A stretch of 35,685 bases of DNA from JAPOQD01 sp964620555 (GTDB taxonomy: Bacteria; Pseudomonadota; Gammaproteobacteria; Pseudomonadales; Halieaceae): contig CAZUGZ010000024.1 of the NCBI GenBank assembly GCA_964620555.1, forward strand, positions 1-35,685, written 5' to 3'. The translations under genes were made by a program, and so were the position numbers. Positions 1 through 8,298 of the stretch are shown here, one piece after another; the stretch's first letter is position 1; every line of letters starts with the position of its first letter. The notes beneath the pieces were generated by a model that made no database searches, had not been told where the DNA came from, and worked only from the letters and a program-made list of their open reading frames with translations.

Positions 1-53
1 TGTCACAGCGAGCGTATCGGCGTTCGCAGCAGAAGGTTGGTGAAATATGCGGG
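1..53 (+). repeat. Dispersed repeat, module 3, copy 1
   Basis: This block matches 11317-11369 on the same strand at 50 of 53 positions, differing at positions 13, 36 and 48. It lies in the non-coding stretch downstream of the thiolase gene and may continue beyond the left edge of the window. It is followed by the palindrome at 77-96 and by two other repeat modules, so the whole of 1-237 looks like one composite intergenic element. It has no coding potential that I trust. It is a repeat by direct comparison; its class (REP-like or MITE-like) is unknown. Confidence 0.85.
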
Positions 54-76
54 CTCTCGCCATGGACGGACGCGGG

Positions 77-96
77 ATGGGCCATGGATGGCCCAT
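77..96. repeat. Perfect 9-bp inverted repeat (hairpin)
   Basis: The arms ATGGGCCAT and ATGGCCCAT are perfect reverse complements separated by GG. They sit between repeat modules 3 and 2. No T-tract follows on either strand, so it is not a classical intrinsic terminator. It is probably a structural part of the composite repeat that fills 1-237. Confidence 0.6.
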
Positions 97-141
97 GGAG
101 CGAGAAAACAACTCACAAATGGGCTGGCGGCAGGACCGTAG

Positions 142-201
142 CCAGCGCCGCCCCTGCCGCGACGAACCAACCCACGAATGCTCTGTCGCCACAAGGTGCT
201 G
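142..201 (-). repeat. Dispersed repeat, module 2, copy A
   Basis: Read on the minus strand, this 60-bp block matches 22414-22478 on the plus strand with only a few mismatches and a small indel. The two most conserved cores are GGCGACAGAGCAT (complement of 178-190) and AGGGGCGGCGC (complement of 145-155). The same two cores occur, closer together, at 16231-16268. All copies are intergenic. Confidence 0.8.
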
Positions 202-203
202 AA

Positions 204-237
204 GAAGGAGCATGTGGGGTCACTGCATCAGCTATGC
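204..237 (+). repeat. Dispersed repeat, module 1, copy A (overlaps the thiolase stop)
   Basis: The last 19 bases (219-237) are the exact reverse complement of 22597-22615 (GCATAGCTGATGCAGTGAC). The first part, GAAGGAGCATG at 204-214, recurs at 16204-16214 and is followed there by a degenerate version of the rest. The module runs over the last codons and the stop codon of the thiolase gene, so the repeat supplies that gene's 3' end. Confidence 0.7.
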
Positions 238-1431
238 TGCCGTCTCCCTCCCGAGCATTTCCACGGCGAGCGCGGTGGCTTCGCCGCCGCCGATACACAG
301 GCTCGCCACACCGCGAGTCTGTTCCCTGTGCCGCAGGGCGTGCAGCAGCGTCACCAGGATGCGCGCCCCGGAGGCGCCCAGCGGATGGCCCAGGGCACAG
401 GCTCCGCCGTTGACATTGACCTTGTCATGGGAGAGACCCAGCGCGTCCATGGCCATCATGGTGACCATTGCGAAGGCCTCGTTGATCTCGAACAGGTCCA
501 CCTCTTCGACATTCCACCGGGCTTTGTCCAGAAGTTTCCGCAGGGACTCGATGGGCGCGGTGGTAAACGCCGCGGGTTGCTGTGCATGCGTGGCATGGGC
601 CACGATCCTGGCCATAGGCTCCAGCCCCAGCTCCGCCGCCCTGGTTGCCGACGTGACCAGCAGGGCCGCGGCGCCGTCCGAGATCGAGCTGGAATTCGCG
701 GCGGTAATCGTTCCCTCCGCGGCGAAGGCCGGCCGCAGCCGCGGAATTTTTTCCGGCCGGGCGGCACCGGGCTGCTGGTCGACGCGCACCACGAGGGGCT
801 CTCTCCCGCCCTCGACCGTCACCGGCGCGATCTCCGCGTCGAAGTGGCGATTTTCGATAGCCCGATTCGCCCGGGCCAGGGATTCGATGGCAAACGCGTC
901 CATTGCTTCCCTGGTGATATTTCTGGCATCGGCGGTCTCCTGGGCGAAATCACCCATGGCACGACCGCAGTAGGCATCTTCCAGGCCGTCGAGAAACATG
1001 TGGTCCTTGACTTCCGAGTGGCCGATGCGCAGGCCGCCACGCGCCTTTTCCAGCAGGTACGGAGCGCCGGTCATGCTCTCCATGCCCCCGGCGACCACCA
1101 CCTCGCAGCTCCCGGCCCGGATCTGGTCAAAGGCAACCATCACCGCCTTCATGCCGGACCCACAGACCTTGCTGATGGTGGTACAGGGCGTGGCTTCGCC
1201 GATTCCCGCGCCGAGCGCGGCCTGGCGTGCTGGCGCCTGCCCGAGTCCGGCGCCGAGCACGTTACCCATGAGTACTTCGTCCACCGCGGAGGCGTCGACG
1301 CCGGCCCGCTCCAATACCGCGCGTATGGCGACGGCGCCGAGTTCCGGCGCCGTAACCGGGGAAAGGTCGCCCTGGAAACCACCCATGGGTGTGCGGGCGG
1401 CGGCCGCTATGACAATATCGTTACCATTCAT
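232..1431 (-). CDS. Acetyl-CoA C-acyltransferase (thiolase, AtoB/PhaA type)
   Basis: A 399-residue thiolase that condenses or cleaves acyl-CoA (acetyl-CoA to acetoacetyl-CoA, or the last step of beta-oxidation). The fold signatures are complete: the nucleophile Cys90 lies in KVCGSGMKAV, NEAF is at 317-320, His349 is in GGACALGHPLGASG, and the second catalytic Cys379 is in CIGGGEA. The length is typical of biosynthetic-type thiolases. The ATG at 1431 is preferred because MNGNDIVIAAAARTP is the usual N-terminus; the open frame extends 67 codons further into the upstream gene. It follows the DUF1820 gene by 28 bp on the same strand, so the two are probably cotranscribed. Repeat module 1 overlaps its stop. 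Substrate chain length cannot be read from the sequence. Confidence 0.96.
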   Translation of the reverse strand: MNGNDIVIAAAARTPMGGFQGDLSPVTAPELGAVAIRAVLERAGVDASAVDEVLMGNVLGAGLGQAPARQAALGAGIGEATPCTTISKVCGSGMKAVMVAFDQIRAGSCEVVVAGGMESMTGAPYLLEKARGGLRIGHSEVKDHMFLDGLEDAYCGRAMGDFAQETADARNITREAMDAFAIESLARANRAIENRHFDAEIAPVTVEGGREPLVVRVDQQPGAARPEKIPRLRPAFAAEGTITAANSSSISDGAAALLVTSATRAAELGLEPMARIVAHATHAQQPAAFTTAPIESLRKLLDKARWNVEEVDLFEINEAFAMVTMMAMDALGLSHDKVNVNGGACALGHPLGASGARILVTLLHALRHREQTRGVASLCIGGGEATALAVEMLGRETAA

Positions 1432-1459
1432 GATCGCTGCGCTACCCCAACCCGGGTAT

Positions 1460-1807
1460 TCAGGTGGATTCGTCCCCGCCCCGCTGGGTCGGCACCGGAG
1501 GTGACACGGGGAAGGGCGAAACGTTGCTGCCGCCACCCTTGAGGTCGCTGATGCTGGCGGTGCCCTCCTTTTCCACTTCGTCGATGCGGATGATCGCGTG
1601 CATGGGAATGTAGCTGCGGCGGACACCGCCAAACTCGGTTTTCAACCGCTCCTCGGCGGGATCCACCACCAGTTGGCTGCGCTCGCCGAAGACGAACTCC
1701 TCCAGCTCGATGAAGCCCCACAGGTCACTTTGAAAGATCTGTCGGGCGTACACTTCATACACCTTGTTGCGGTTTTGAAAAACCACTTTGTAAATCGGTT
1801 GGGTCAT
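1460..1807 (-). CDS. DUF1820 family protein
   Basis: A 115-residue protein of the small, function-unknown DUF1820 family found in gammaproteobacteria next to miaB. The core starts MTQPIYKVVFQNRNKVYEVYA, continues with GFIELEEFVFGE and VDPAEERLKTEFGGV, and ends in SYIPMHAIIRIDEVEKEG, all features I associate with the family. The C-terminal tail (about residues 88-115) is Gly/Ser/Pro rich and probably disordered. There is no signal peptide or membrane segment, so it is expected to be cytosolic. It is divergent from miaB across 108 bp and followed on the same strand by the thiolase. No function is inferred. Confidence 0.9.
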   Translation of the reverse strand: MTQPIYKVVFQNRNKVYEVYARQIFQSDLWGFIELEEFVFGERSQLVVDPAEERLKTEFGGVRRSYIPMHAIIRIDEVEKEGTASISDLKGGGSNVSPFPVSPPVPTQRGGDEST

Positions 1808-1875
1808 AGGCTCCCGGAACAGGGCAAGATCATACGGGCAGGGCCGATACTACCACACATCCAGCCCCATACGTG

Positions 1876-1881
1876 TATAAT
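1876..1881 (+). promoter_or_regulatory. Candidate -10 box (TATAAT) for miaB
   Basis: A consensus TATAAT lies 34 bp upstream of the miaB TTG start, in the 108-bp gap divergent from the DUF1820 gene. No convincing -35 box is visible at 16-18 bp spacing. On the opposite strand TATGAT (complement of 1829-1834) could serve the DUF1820 gene. Both are inferences from the motif alone. Confidence 0.35.
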
Positions 1882-1915
1882 CCCCCACCCCCGAATTTTC
1901 TCTCCAGGCGGATCA

Positions 1916-3316
1916 TTGGCGCAAAAACTGCATATACAGACCCACGGCTGCCAGATGAACGAGTACGATTCCGCCCGCATCAGGGACCTGCTGCGGGACA
2001 GCCATCGACTGGAGCCCACCGAAGACCCCCGCCAGGCCGACGTGCTGTTGCTGAATACCTGTTCCATCCGCGAAAAGGCCCAGGAAAAGGTGTTTCACCA
2101 GCTTGGCCGCTGGCAGCACCTGAAGCGTGACAACCCCGACCTGATCATCGGCGTGGGGGGGTGCGTGGCCAGTCAGGAAGGCGAGGAGATCGGCCGGCGG
2201 GCGCCCTATGTGGACCTGATCTTCGGCCCCCAGACCCTGCACCGCCTGCCGGAGATGCTGTCCCGCTGCCGGGCCGCAGGCGCGGCGCGGTGCCCGCCCC
2301 GGGTGATCGACATCAGCTTCCCGGAAATTGAAAAGTTCGACCGGCTGCCGCCGCCCCAGGTGAACGGCCCCACCGCCTTTGTTTCGGTGATGGAGGGTTG
2401 CAGCAAGTACTGCAGCTTCTGCGTGGTGCCCTACACTCGCGGCGAGGAAGTCAGCCGCCCGCTGGACGACGTGCTGCGGGAAATCACCCACCTCGCCGCT
2501 CGCGGTGTCAAGGAAGTCAACCTGCTGGGCCAGAATGTCAACGCCTACCGCGGGCTGGACCACCTCGGCGACACGGTGGACTTCGCCGAGTTGCTGGGTT
2601 GTGTCGCGGCCATCCCCGGCATTGGGCGCATCCGTTTCACCACTTCCCATCCGCTGGAATTCAGCGCCGAGCTGATTCGGGCCTACGCCGATATCCCGCA
2701 GTTGGCGGACCACCTGCACCTCCCGGTGCAGAGCGGCTCCGACCGCATTCTCGCGGCCATGAAGCGGGGCCATACCGTGCTCGAGTACCGGTCCATCATC
2801 CGCGCCCTGCGCAGGATCCGCCCCGGCATCAGCATCTCTTCCGATTTCATCGTCGGCTTCCCCGGTGAGACCGAGGCCGATTTTGCCGCCACCATGAAGC
2901 TGGTCGAGGAAATCCATTTCGACACTTCCTTCAGCTTCCTGTACAGCCCGCGCCCCGGCACCCCGGCGGCGGAGCTGCCCGATCCCACCGACCAGGCCAC
3001 CAAAAAACGGCGTCTGCAACAGTTGCAGGCGCTCCTCGGGCAGCAGGCGCAGGCCATTGGCCGGCGCCTGGTAGGCACCGGGCAGCGCGTGCTGGTGACC
3101 GGGGTTTCGAAACGGGATCCCGGCCAGTTGCAGGGCCGCACCGAACACAACAAGGTGGTCAATTTCCCCGCTGCGGATCGGGGATTGATCGGCGAGTTCG
3201 TCGACCTGCGGATTTGCGAGGCGCTGCCCAACTCCCTGCGCGGCCAATTGGCGGCGGAGCCGACTGTCGCCCCTGTTGACTGTGGCGTAAACCCGGCTAT
3301 TCTTGGCACTTCATGA
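1916..3316 (+). CDS. miaB: tRNA-2-methylthio-N6-dimethylallyladenosine synthase MiaB
   Basis: A radical-SAM methylthiotransferase of 466 residues that converts i6A37 to ms2i6A37 in tRNAs reading UNN codons. The UPF0004 domain carries the auxiliary-cluster cysteines Cys12 (THGCQMNEYDS), Cys49 (NTCSIREKA) and Cys83 (GVGGCVA). The radical-SAM CxxxCxxC motif is Cys162-Cys166-Cys169 (GCSKYCSFC). A TRAM-like domain occupies roughly the last 65 residues. The TTG at 1916 is chosen because the reading LAQKLHIQTHGCQ aligns with known MiaB N-termini; the longer frame runs back into the divergent DUF1820 gene. It heads an eight-gene plus-strand run, with ybeZ 27 bp downstream, matching the usual miaB-ybeZ-ybeY-corC-lnt order. 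Confidence 0.98.
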   Translation: MAQKLHIQTHGCQMNEYDSARIRDLLRDSHRLEPTEDPRQADVLLLNTCSIREKAQEKVFHQLGRWQHLKRDNPDLIIGVGGCVASQEGEEIGRRAPYVDLIFGPQTLHRLPEMLSRCRAAGAARCPPRVIDISFPEIEKFDRLPPPQVNGPTAFVSVMEGCSKYCSFCVVPYTRGEEVSRPLDDVLREITHLAARGVKEVNLLGQNVNAYRGLDHLGDTVDFAELLGCVAAIPGIGRIRFTTSHPLEFSAELIRAYADIPQLADHLHLPVQSGSDRILAAMKRGHTVLEYRSIIRALRRIRPGISISSDFIVGFPGETEADFAATMKLVEEIHFDTSFSFLYSPRPGTPAAELPDPTDQATKKRRLQQLQALLGQQAQAIGRRLVGTGQRVLVTGVSKRDPGQLQGRTEHNKVVNFPAADRGLIGEFVDLRICEALPNSLRGQLAAEPTVAPVDCGVNPAILGTS

Positions 3317-3343
3317 GACGCCCGCGAGGGGCAGAAGGATAAT

Positions 3344-4354
3344 TTGAACAGCGACCACGAGTCCAGTCACCAAACCTTTGTACTGGAACCCGACGACCCC
3401 CACCACCTGGCCATGCTGTGCGGGCAATTTGACCAGCACCTGCGCCAGATCGAGCAACGCCTCGGTGTCGACATCAGTGCGCGCGGCAACCGGTTTACGG
3501 TGGGCGGCCGGGCCGAGCAGGTCTGTGCCACCCGGTCGTTGCTGCAGGAGCTCTATGGGGAAGTCTGTCAGGGTGGGGGTCTGGCCCCCGAATCCGTACA
3601 TTTGCAGCTTCAGCAGACCGTGAGCCCGGCCGAAAACCAGGCCGGGGACCACTCGGTGGAATCACTGGCCATGATCCGTACCGGCAAAGCCTCGGTAAAA
3701 CCCCGCAGCAGGAATCAGCAGGCCTACGTGCGCAGCATAACCGGGGCCGATATCAATTTCGGCATCGGCCCGGCGGGTACCGGCAAGACCTACCTGGCAG
3801 TCGCCTGTGCCGTGGAGGCCCTGCTGGCAGAGCGGGTGCGGCGCATTCTGCTGGTGCGCCCGGCGGTGGAAGCCGGCGAAAAACTCGGCTACCTGCCCGG
3901 CGACCTGGCCCAGAAAATCGACCCCTATCTGCGGCCGCTGTACGATGCCCTCTACGAGATGCTGGGCTTCAAAACCGTTGACAAGTACATCGAGCGCAGC
4001 GTCATCGAAGTGGCGCCGCTGGCCTTCATGCGCGGGCGCACGCTCAACCATGCCTTCATCATCCTCGACGAGGCCCAGAACACCACCCGCGAGCAGATCA
4101 AGATGTTCCTGACCCGCATCGGTTTTGGCTCCACCGCCGTGGTCACCGGTGACGTCACCCAGATCGACCTGCCCCGCGGCACCCAGTCCGGGCTGGTGCA
4201 CATCGCCCAGGTTCTGGATGGCGTGGAGGGCATCGGCTTCACCTACTTCAGCAACCGGGACGTGGTGCGCCACCCCCTGGTGCAGCGCATCGTCGATGCC
4301 TACGACCGCTTTGAATCCGCTCCCGCCAGCGCCATCGACGGGCCGGCCAAGTGA
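3344..4354 (+). CDS. ybeZ: PhoH-like ATPase YbeZ
   Basis: A 336-residue cytosolic PhoH-family NTPase with an N-terminal KH-like extension (about 1-110) and a RecA-like core. Walker A is GPAGTGKT at 142-149 and Walker B is ILDEAQ at 240-245. Family members act in RNA metabolism and work with YbeY. The start is TTG at 3344, supported by the AGAAGGAT ribosome-binding site just upstream; the product then begins MNSDHESSHQTF. Its stop overlaps the GTG start of ybeY by 4 bp, which implies translational coupling. The position after miaB is the conserved gammaproteobacterial arrangement. Confidence 0.97.
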   Translation: MNSDHESSHQTFVLEPDDPHHLAMLCGQFDQHLRQIEQRLGVDISARGNRFTVGGRAEQVCATRSLLQELYGEVCQGGGLAPESVHLQLQQTVSPAENQAGDHSVESLAMIRTGKASVKPRSRNQQAYVRSITGADINFGIGPAGTGKTYLAVACAVEALLAERVRRILLVRPAVEAGEKLGYLPGDLAQKIDPYLRPLYDALYEMLGFKTVDKYIERSVIEVAPLAFMRGRTLNHAFIILDEAQNTTREQIKMFLTRIGFGSTAVVTGDVTQIDLPRGTQSGLVHIAQVLDGVEGIGFTYFSNRDVVRHPLVQRIVDAYDRFESAPASAIDGPAK

Positions 4355-4851
4355 AACTGCAAGTGGATATCCAGACCGCCTGCACGGAACCGGTACCAGG
4401 GGAGCGGGACATACGCGACTGTCTGGCGGCAGTGCTGGCCGACGGCGCCGCGGCGCAGGGCGCGCAGCGGGCCGAACAGGAAGTCGAAGTACTGGTGCGG
4501 CTGGTGGGCGAGGAGGAAATGGCGGCCCTGAACCACCGCTACCGGGGTCGCGACGCAGCCACCAACGTGCTCGCCTTTGCCGGCCCCGCCGGCGCCGGGG
4601 CAGGCTCGCCACTGCTGGGCGACATCGTCATCTGTGCCCCGGTCGTGGCCCGCGAAGCCCGGCGTCAGGGCAAGCCGCCGGCAGCCCATTGGAGCCATAT
4701 GCTGGTGCATGGCTGCCTGCATCTGTTGGGTCACGACCACCGGGAAGACGGCGCGGCGCAACGCATGGAAGCCCTGGAAACCGGTATTCTGGGCGGACTG
4801 GGTTATCCCTGCCCGTACACCGCCTACCCGAATTCGGACGGCGCGCCATGA
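4351..4851 (+). CDS. ybeY: Endoribonuclease/rRNA maturation factor YbeY
   Basis: A 166-residue zinc metalloprotein of the UPF0054 family, required for 16S rRNA 3'-end maturation and ribosome quality control. The metal-binding signature HGCLHLLGHDH gives ligands His120, His124 and His130. It is preceded by the family blocks ATNVLAF (about 70-76) and LLGDIVI (about 88-94). A short Gly/Ala-rich insertion (GPAGAGAGS) lies between those blocks. The start is GTG, overlapping the ybeZ stop by 4 bp, and its own stop overlaps the corC ATG. The window shows the standard ybeZ-ybeY-corC coupling. Confidence 0.97.
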   Translation: MKLQVDIQTACTEPVPGERDIRDCLAAVLADGAAAQGAQRAEQEVEVLVRLVGEEEMAALNHRYRGRDAATNVLAFAGPAGAGAGSPLLGDIVICAPVVAREARRQGKPPAAHWSHMLVHGCLHLLGHDHREDGAAQRMEALETGILGGLGYPCPYTAYPNSDGAP

Positions 4852-5693
4852 GCGAGGACAAGCCCCACCCCCGGAGCGGTCCGGGTTCCTGGCTGGAGAG
4901 CGTTTTCCTGCGCCTGTCCAACGCACCCAGGACCTCCCAGGACCTGCGTGACCTCATCGCCACCGCCCGTCACAACGAAGTCGTCAACGACGATGTGCTG
5001 GGCATCATCGAAGGCGCCCTGCAGGTCGCCGACCTGCAGGTCCGGCACATCATGGTGCCCAGACCCCAGATGGAGGTGGTGCAGGCGGACACGGAGCTCG
5101 AGGAGGTACTGCGCCAGATCACCACTTCGGTGCACTCGCGCTACCCGGTACTCGGCGAGAGTGCGGACCAGGTGCTGGGCATGCTGCTGGCCAAGGATCT
5201 GCTGCCCTGGCTGCTCGACCCCCAGCCCGGCCAGCAGACGGCGGCCAGCCTGATGCGTCCGGCGGTGCTGGTTCCGGAGAGCATGCGCCTCATCGTGTTG
5301 TTGCGGGAGTTCCGCCAGAACCGCAATCACATGGCCATCGTGATCGACGAATACGGCAGCGTGGCCGGGCTGGTCACCATCGAAGACGTGCTGGAGGAGA
5401 TCGTCGGTGAGATTGAGGACGAGACCGACCAGGAGGGCGCCCGCTTCATCAGCAAGGTCGGGGAGGCGGAGTACCAGGTCAAGGCCCAGACTCCCATCGA
5501 GGATTTCAACCGGGAATTCGATGCCGATTTCAGTGGCGACGAATTTGACACCATCGGTGGCCTGATCCTGCAGCAGTTCGGCTATCTGCCCACCCGCAAC
5601 GAAAAAGTGGAGCTGGCGGGCTTCGAGTTCCTGGTGGACCACGCCGACCGGCGCAAGATCCACAGCGTGCGGGTGCATGTCGGCAACCGCTGA
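4848..5693 (+). CDS. corC: CorC/YbeX family CBS-domain protein
   Basis: A 281-residue soluble CorC-type protein, associated in the family with magnesium/cobalt homeostasis and, in E. coli YbeX, with ribosome maturation. The N-terminal region (about 1-55) is followed by a CBS pair (about 60-185), with VRHIMVPRPQM opening the first domain and HMAIVIDEYGSVAGLVTIEDVLEEIVGEIEDE closing the second in sections. A CorC_HlyC domain occupies about 205-281 (FDTIGGLILQQFGYLP). No membrane segments are present, unlike the larger HlyC/CorC exporters. ATG at 4848 overlaps the ybeY stop (ATGA). Its 3' end overlaps lnt by 17 bp. Confidence 0.96.
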   Translation: MSEDKPHPRSGPGSWLESVFLRLSNAPRTSQDLRDLIATARHNEVVNDDVLGIIEGALQVADLQVRHIMVPRPQMEVVQADTELEEVLRQITTSVHSRYPVLGESADQVLGMLLAKDLLPWLLDPQPGQQTAASLMRPAVLVPESMRLIVLLREFRQNRNHMAIVIDEYGSVAGLVTIEDVLEEIVGEIEDETDQEGARFISKVGEAEYQVKAQTPIEDFNREFDADFSGDEFDTIGGLILQQFGYLPTRNEKVELAGFEFLVDHADRRKIHSVRVHVGNR

Positions 5694-7200
5694 GAGGCAG
5701 TTGCAGGGGCGACAGTTCGGCATCGTTCTGCTGGCACCGCTGGCCGGAAGTTTCGTCACGCTGTCCCTGGCGCCGTTTCATCTGTGGCCCGCCGGCATCC
5801 TCAGTTGCTGTATCTACCTGGCCCTGCTGCGCCATTGCAGTGCGACGCGAGCCCTGTTGGTGGGCTGGCTGTACGGCCTGGGCATGTTTGGCAGCGGAAT
5901 TTCCTGGGTCTTCGTCAGCATTCACGAGCACGGCAATGCCGGGCTGCCGCTGGCGGGGTTTCTGACCGCCCTGCTGACCGCGGGGCTCGCCCTGCTGCAC
6001 GCAGTCTTTGCCTGGCTGTACGCCATCTGTCTGCGCGAGCGCATGGCCGGGATGCTGGTCGGCTTCCCGGCGCTGTGGGTGCTGTTCGAGTGGCTGCGGA
6101 GTTGGCTGCTGACCGGTTTCCCCTGGTTGTTTCTGGGCTATTCCGCCCTCGATACCTGGGCCAGCGGCTGGGCGCCGGTGGGCGGCGTCTACAGCGTGTC
6201 GCTGGTCTGCGCCTTCAGTGCCAGTTGCCTGTACCTGGCGTGGATGCGCCGCCATCCCCAGGCCTATTGGATCTACGGCACCATGGTCGCGGTCCTGTGG
6301 CTGATCGGCTGGCAATTGCAGCAGGCCAAATGGGTGGCCCCGGCCCGGCCCCAGCCCCTCAGTGTGGCCCTGGTGCAGGCCAATATTCCACAGCACCTGA
6401 AATGGCGCCCCGCATACTACCAGGCCACCCTCGATCAGTATCGGGAGATGACCGAACCCCTGCTCGGCAGTGACCTGGTGTTGTGGCCGGAGGCGGCAAT
6501 TCCCAACTACTACCAGCGCGCCCAGGACTTTCTGCAACCGCTCTCCGAACGCGCCGCCGCCAGCAACACCGCCCTGATCAGCGGCATTCCCTGGCGCCAG
6601 TCGGGCCGCACCTACAACAGTATCGTGGCCCTGGGGGAAGCCAGCGGCAACTACCACAAGCAGCGGCTGGTGCCCTTCGGTGAATACGTGCCGCTGGAGG
6701 ACTGGCTGGGCGGGCTGATCGAACTGTTCGAACTGCCCCTGCCTGCGGCCAGTGTCGGCGGCCCGGACCAGGGGCCGCTGCTGGCGCAGGATTTCCGGCT
6801 GGCGCCCTTTGTCTGTTATGAAATCGTCTACCCGGACCTGGTCCGGGATTACACCCGCGACACCGACCTGATGTTGACGGTCAGCAACGATAGCTGGTTC
6901 GGCAGCTCGATCGGGCCGTTGCAGCACCTGCAGATGGCGCGGATGCGGGCCCTGGAAAACGGCCGCTACCTGGTGCGCGCCACCAATAACGGCGTCACCG
7001 CCATCATCGACCAGCGCGGCCGCGTAGTGGCGCAAACCGAGCAGTTCACCACCACCACCCTGCGTGGCGAAGTGCAGGTAATGCTGGGTAGCACGCCGTT
7101 CTCCCGCATCGGTTCCTGGCCCGTGCTGGCGCTCTGCTGGCTGATCCTGCTGTTGTTGCTGATGGCCGAATCCCTGGGCTTCCATCTGCGCCATGAGTAG
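5677..7200 (+). CDS. lnt: Apolipoprotein N-acyltransferase Lnt
   Basis: A 507-residue inner-membrane enzyme that adds the third acyl chain to the N-terminal cysteine of lipoproteins. Hydrophobic segments occupy roughly residues 14-215, and a nitrilase-like periplasmic domain follows (about 228-470). The catalytic triad is Glu272 (LWPEAAIPNYY), Lys328 (YHKQRLVPFGEYVP) and Cys380 (PFVCYEIVYPD), spaced almost as in E. coli Lnt. A final hydrophobic stretch near 480-498 returns to the membrane. ATG at 5677 lies within the end of corC, giving a 17-bp overlap. LipA follows 27 bp downstream, where other gammaproteobacteria commonly have unrelated genes. Confidence 0.98.
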   Translation: MSATAERQLQGRQFGIVLLAPLAGSFVTLSLAPFHLWPAGILSCCIYLALLRHCSATRALLVGWLYGLGMFGSGISWVFVSIHEHGNAGLPLAGFLTALLTAGLALLHAVFAWLYAICLRERMAGMLVGFPALWVLFEWLRSWLLTGFPWLFLGYSALDTWASGWAPVGGVYSVSLVCAFSASCLYLAWMRRHPQAYWIYGTMVAVLWLIGWQLQQAKWVAPARPQPLSVALVQANIPQHLKWRPAYYQATLDQYREMTEPLLGSDLVLWPEAAIPNYYQRAQDFLQPLSERAAASNTALISGIPWRQSGRTYNSIVALGEASGNYHKQRLVPFGEYVPLEDWLGGLIELFELPLPAASVGGPDQGPLLAQDFRLAPFVCYEIVYPDLVRDYTRDTDLMLTVSNDSWFGSSIGPLQHLQMARMRALENGRYLVRATNNGVTAIIDQRGRVVAQTEQFTTTTLRGEVQVMLGSTPFSRIGSWPVLALCWLILLLLLMAESLGFHLRHE

Positions 7201-7227
7201 TCCCCGGGTCTGGTGTAGAATGGGCCG

Positions 7228-8271
7228 ATGACTGCAACCACCTCCCAGCGGCCCCGCAGCGGCAGCAAATTCGGAACCCGCCACGGTTTTTCCGCCATCA
7301 AGGACGGCATCCGGGAAAATGCCGACAGCGCCGTCCCTCCACAGCGCAAACCGCCCTGGTTGCGCCAGCGCCAGCGCCCGCGCGGCGGCGAATTCCAGGC
7401 GGTCCGCGACACCGTGGCGCAACACCAGTTGGCTACCGTCTGCGAAGAGAGCCACTGTCCCAACTTGGATGAATGCTGGAGTAACGGTACCGCCACCATC
7501 ATGCTGATGGGCTCGGTGTGCACCCGCGCCTGCCGTTTCTGCGCGGTGGATACCGGCAACCCCGGCGGCTGGCTGGACCCCGGCGAACCCGCCGCCTGCG
7601 CCCGCTCGGTGCAGTTGATGAAGCTGCGCTACGTGGTGCTGACTTCGGTGGACCGGGACGACCTCGCCGATGGCGGCGCCGCGCACTTTGCCGCCTGTGT
7701 GCGCGCCATCCACCAACGCAACCCGGACACCGCGGTGGAGGCGCTCACCCCCGATTTCGCTGGCAGTGAAGACGCCGTGGCCACGGTGGTGGGCAGCGGC
7801 CTGCAGGTGTTTGCCCAGAACCTGGAAACCGTGGCCAGGCTCACCCGCAGGGTGCGCGACCCCCGCGCCGGCTACCAGCAGACCCTGGATGTGCTGGCCT
7901 TCGGCAAGCGCAGCCAGCCCCGGATTCTCACCAAATCCAGCCTGATGCTGGGGCTGGGCGAAACCGGGCCGGAAATTCGCCGCGCCATGGAGGACCTGCG
8001 CCGCCACCAGGTGGATATTCTGACCCTGGGCCAGTACCTGCGCCCCACCAGGAACCACCTGCCGGTGGCGCGCTGGGTGCCGCCCGATGAATTTGACGCC
8101 TGGCGCCGACTGGGTCTGGAACTGGGTTTTGTGGACGTTGCCTCCGGTCCCCTGGTGCGTTCCAGTTACCGCGCCGACCGGATCCTGCGGCACCTGCCGC
8201 CGGCCGGGCCGGGCGCGGGGCCGGTCGCCGACCAGATTCCGGTGTTGAACCTGCACGCCGCCGGCAGTTGA
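7228..8271 (+). CDS. lipA: Lipoyl synthase LipA
   Basis: A radical-SAM enzyme that inserts two sulfur atoms into protein-bound octanoate to make lipoate. The auxiliary-cluster cysteines are Cys72, Cys77 and Cys83 (CEESHCPNLDEC). The radical-SAM cluster uses Cys98, Cys102 and Cys105 (CTRACRFC). The C-terminal RSSY motif, which ligates the auxiliary cluster, is present as RSSYRAD. The length of 347 is slightly above usual because of a Pro/Gly/Ala tail after the core. The partner gene lipB is not in this window; octanoate must be supplied from elsewhere. The gene lies 27 bp after lnt and 27 bp before a sulfotransferase, apparently in the same operon. Confidence 0.98.
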   Translation: MTATTSQRPRSGSKFGTRHGFSAIKDGIRENADSAVPPQRKPPWLRQRQRPRGGEFQAVRDTVAQHQLATVCEESHCPNLDECWSNGTATIMLMGSVCTRACRFCAVDTGNPGGWLDPGEPAACARSVQLMKLRYVVLTSVDRDDLADGGAAHFAACVRAIHQRNPDTAVEALTPDFAGSEDAVATVVGSGLQVFAQNLETVARLTRRVRDPRAGYQQTLDVLAFGKRSQPRILTKSSLMLGLGETGPEIRRAMEDLRRHQVDILTLGQYLRPTRNHLPVARWVPPDEFDAWRRLGLELGFVDVASGPLVRSSYRADRILRHLPPAGPGAGPVADQIPVLNLHAAGS

Positions 8272-8298
8272 CGAACCACCGGCCAGCAGGGCGCCGCC

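Noticed and set aside
178..1542. A 454-residue plus-strand frame opposite the thiolase
   Set aside because: The minus-strand thiolase has all catalytic motifs; the plus-strand frame is a GC-driven shadow.
7216..7221. TAGAAT as a -10 box for lipA
   Set aside because: It lies only six bases before the ATG and has no -35 partner; lipA is more likely read from the upstream operon.
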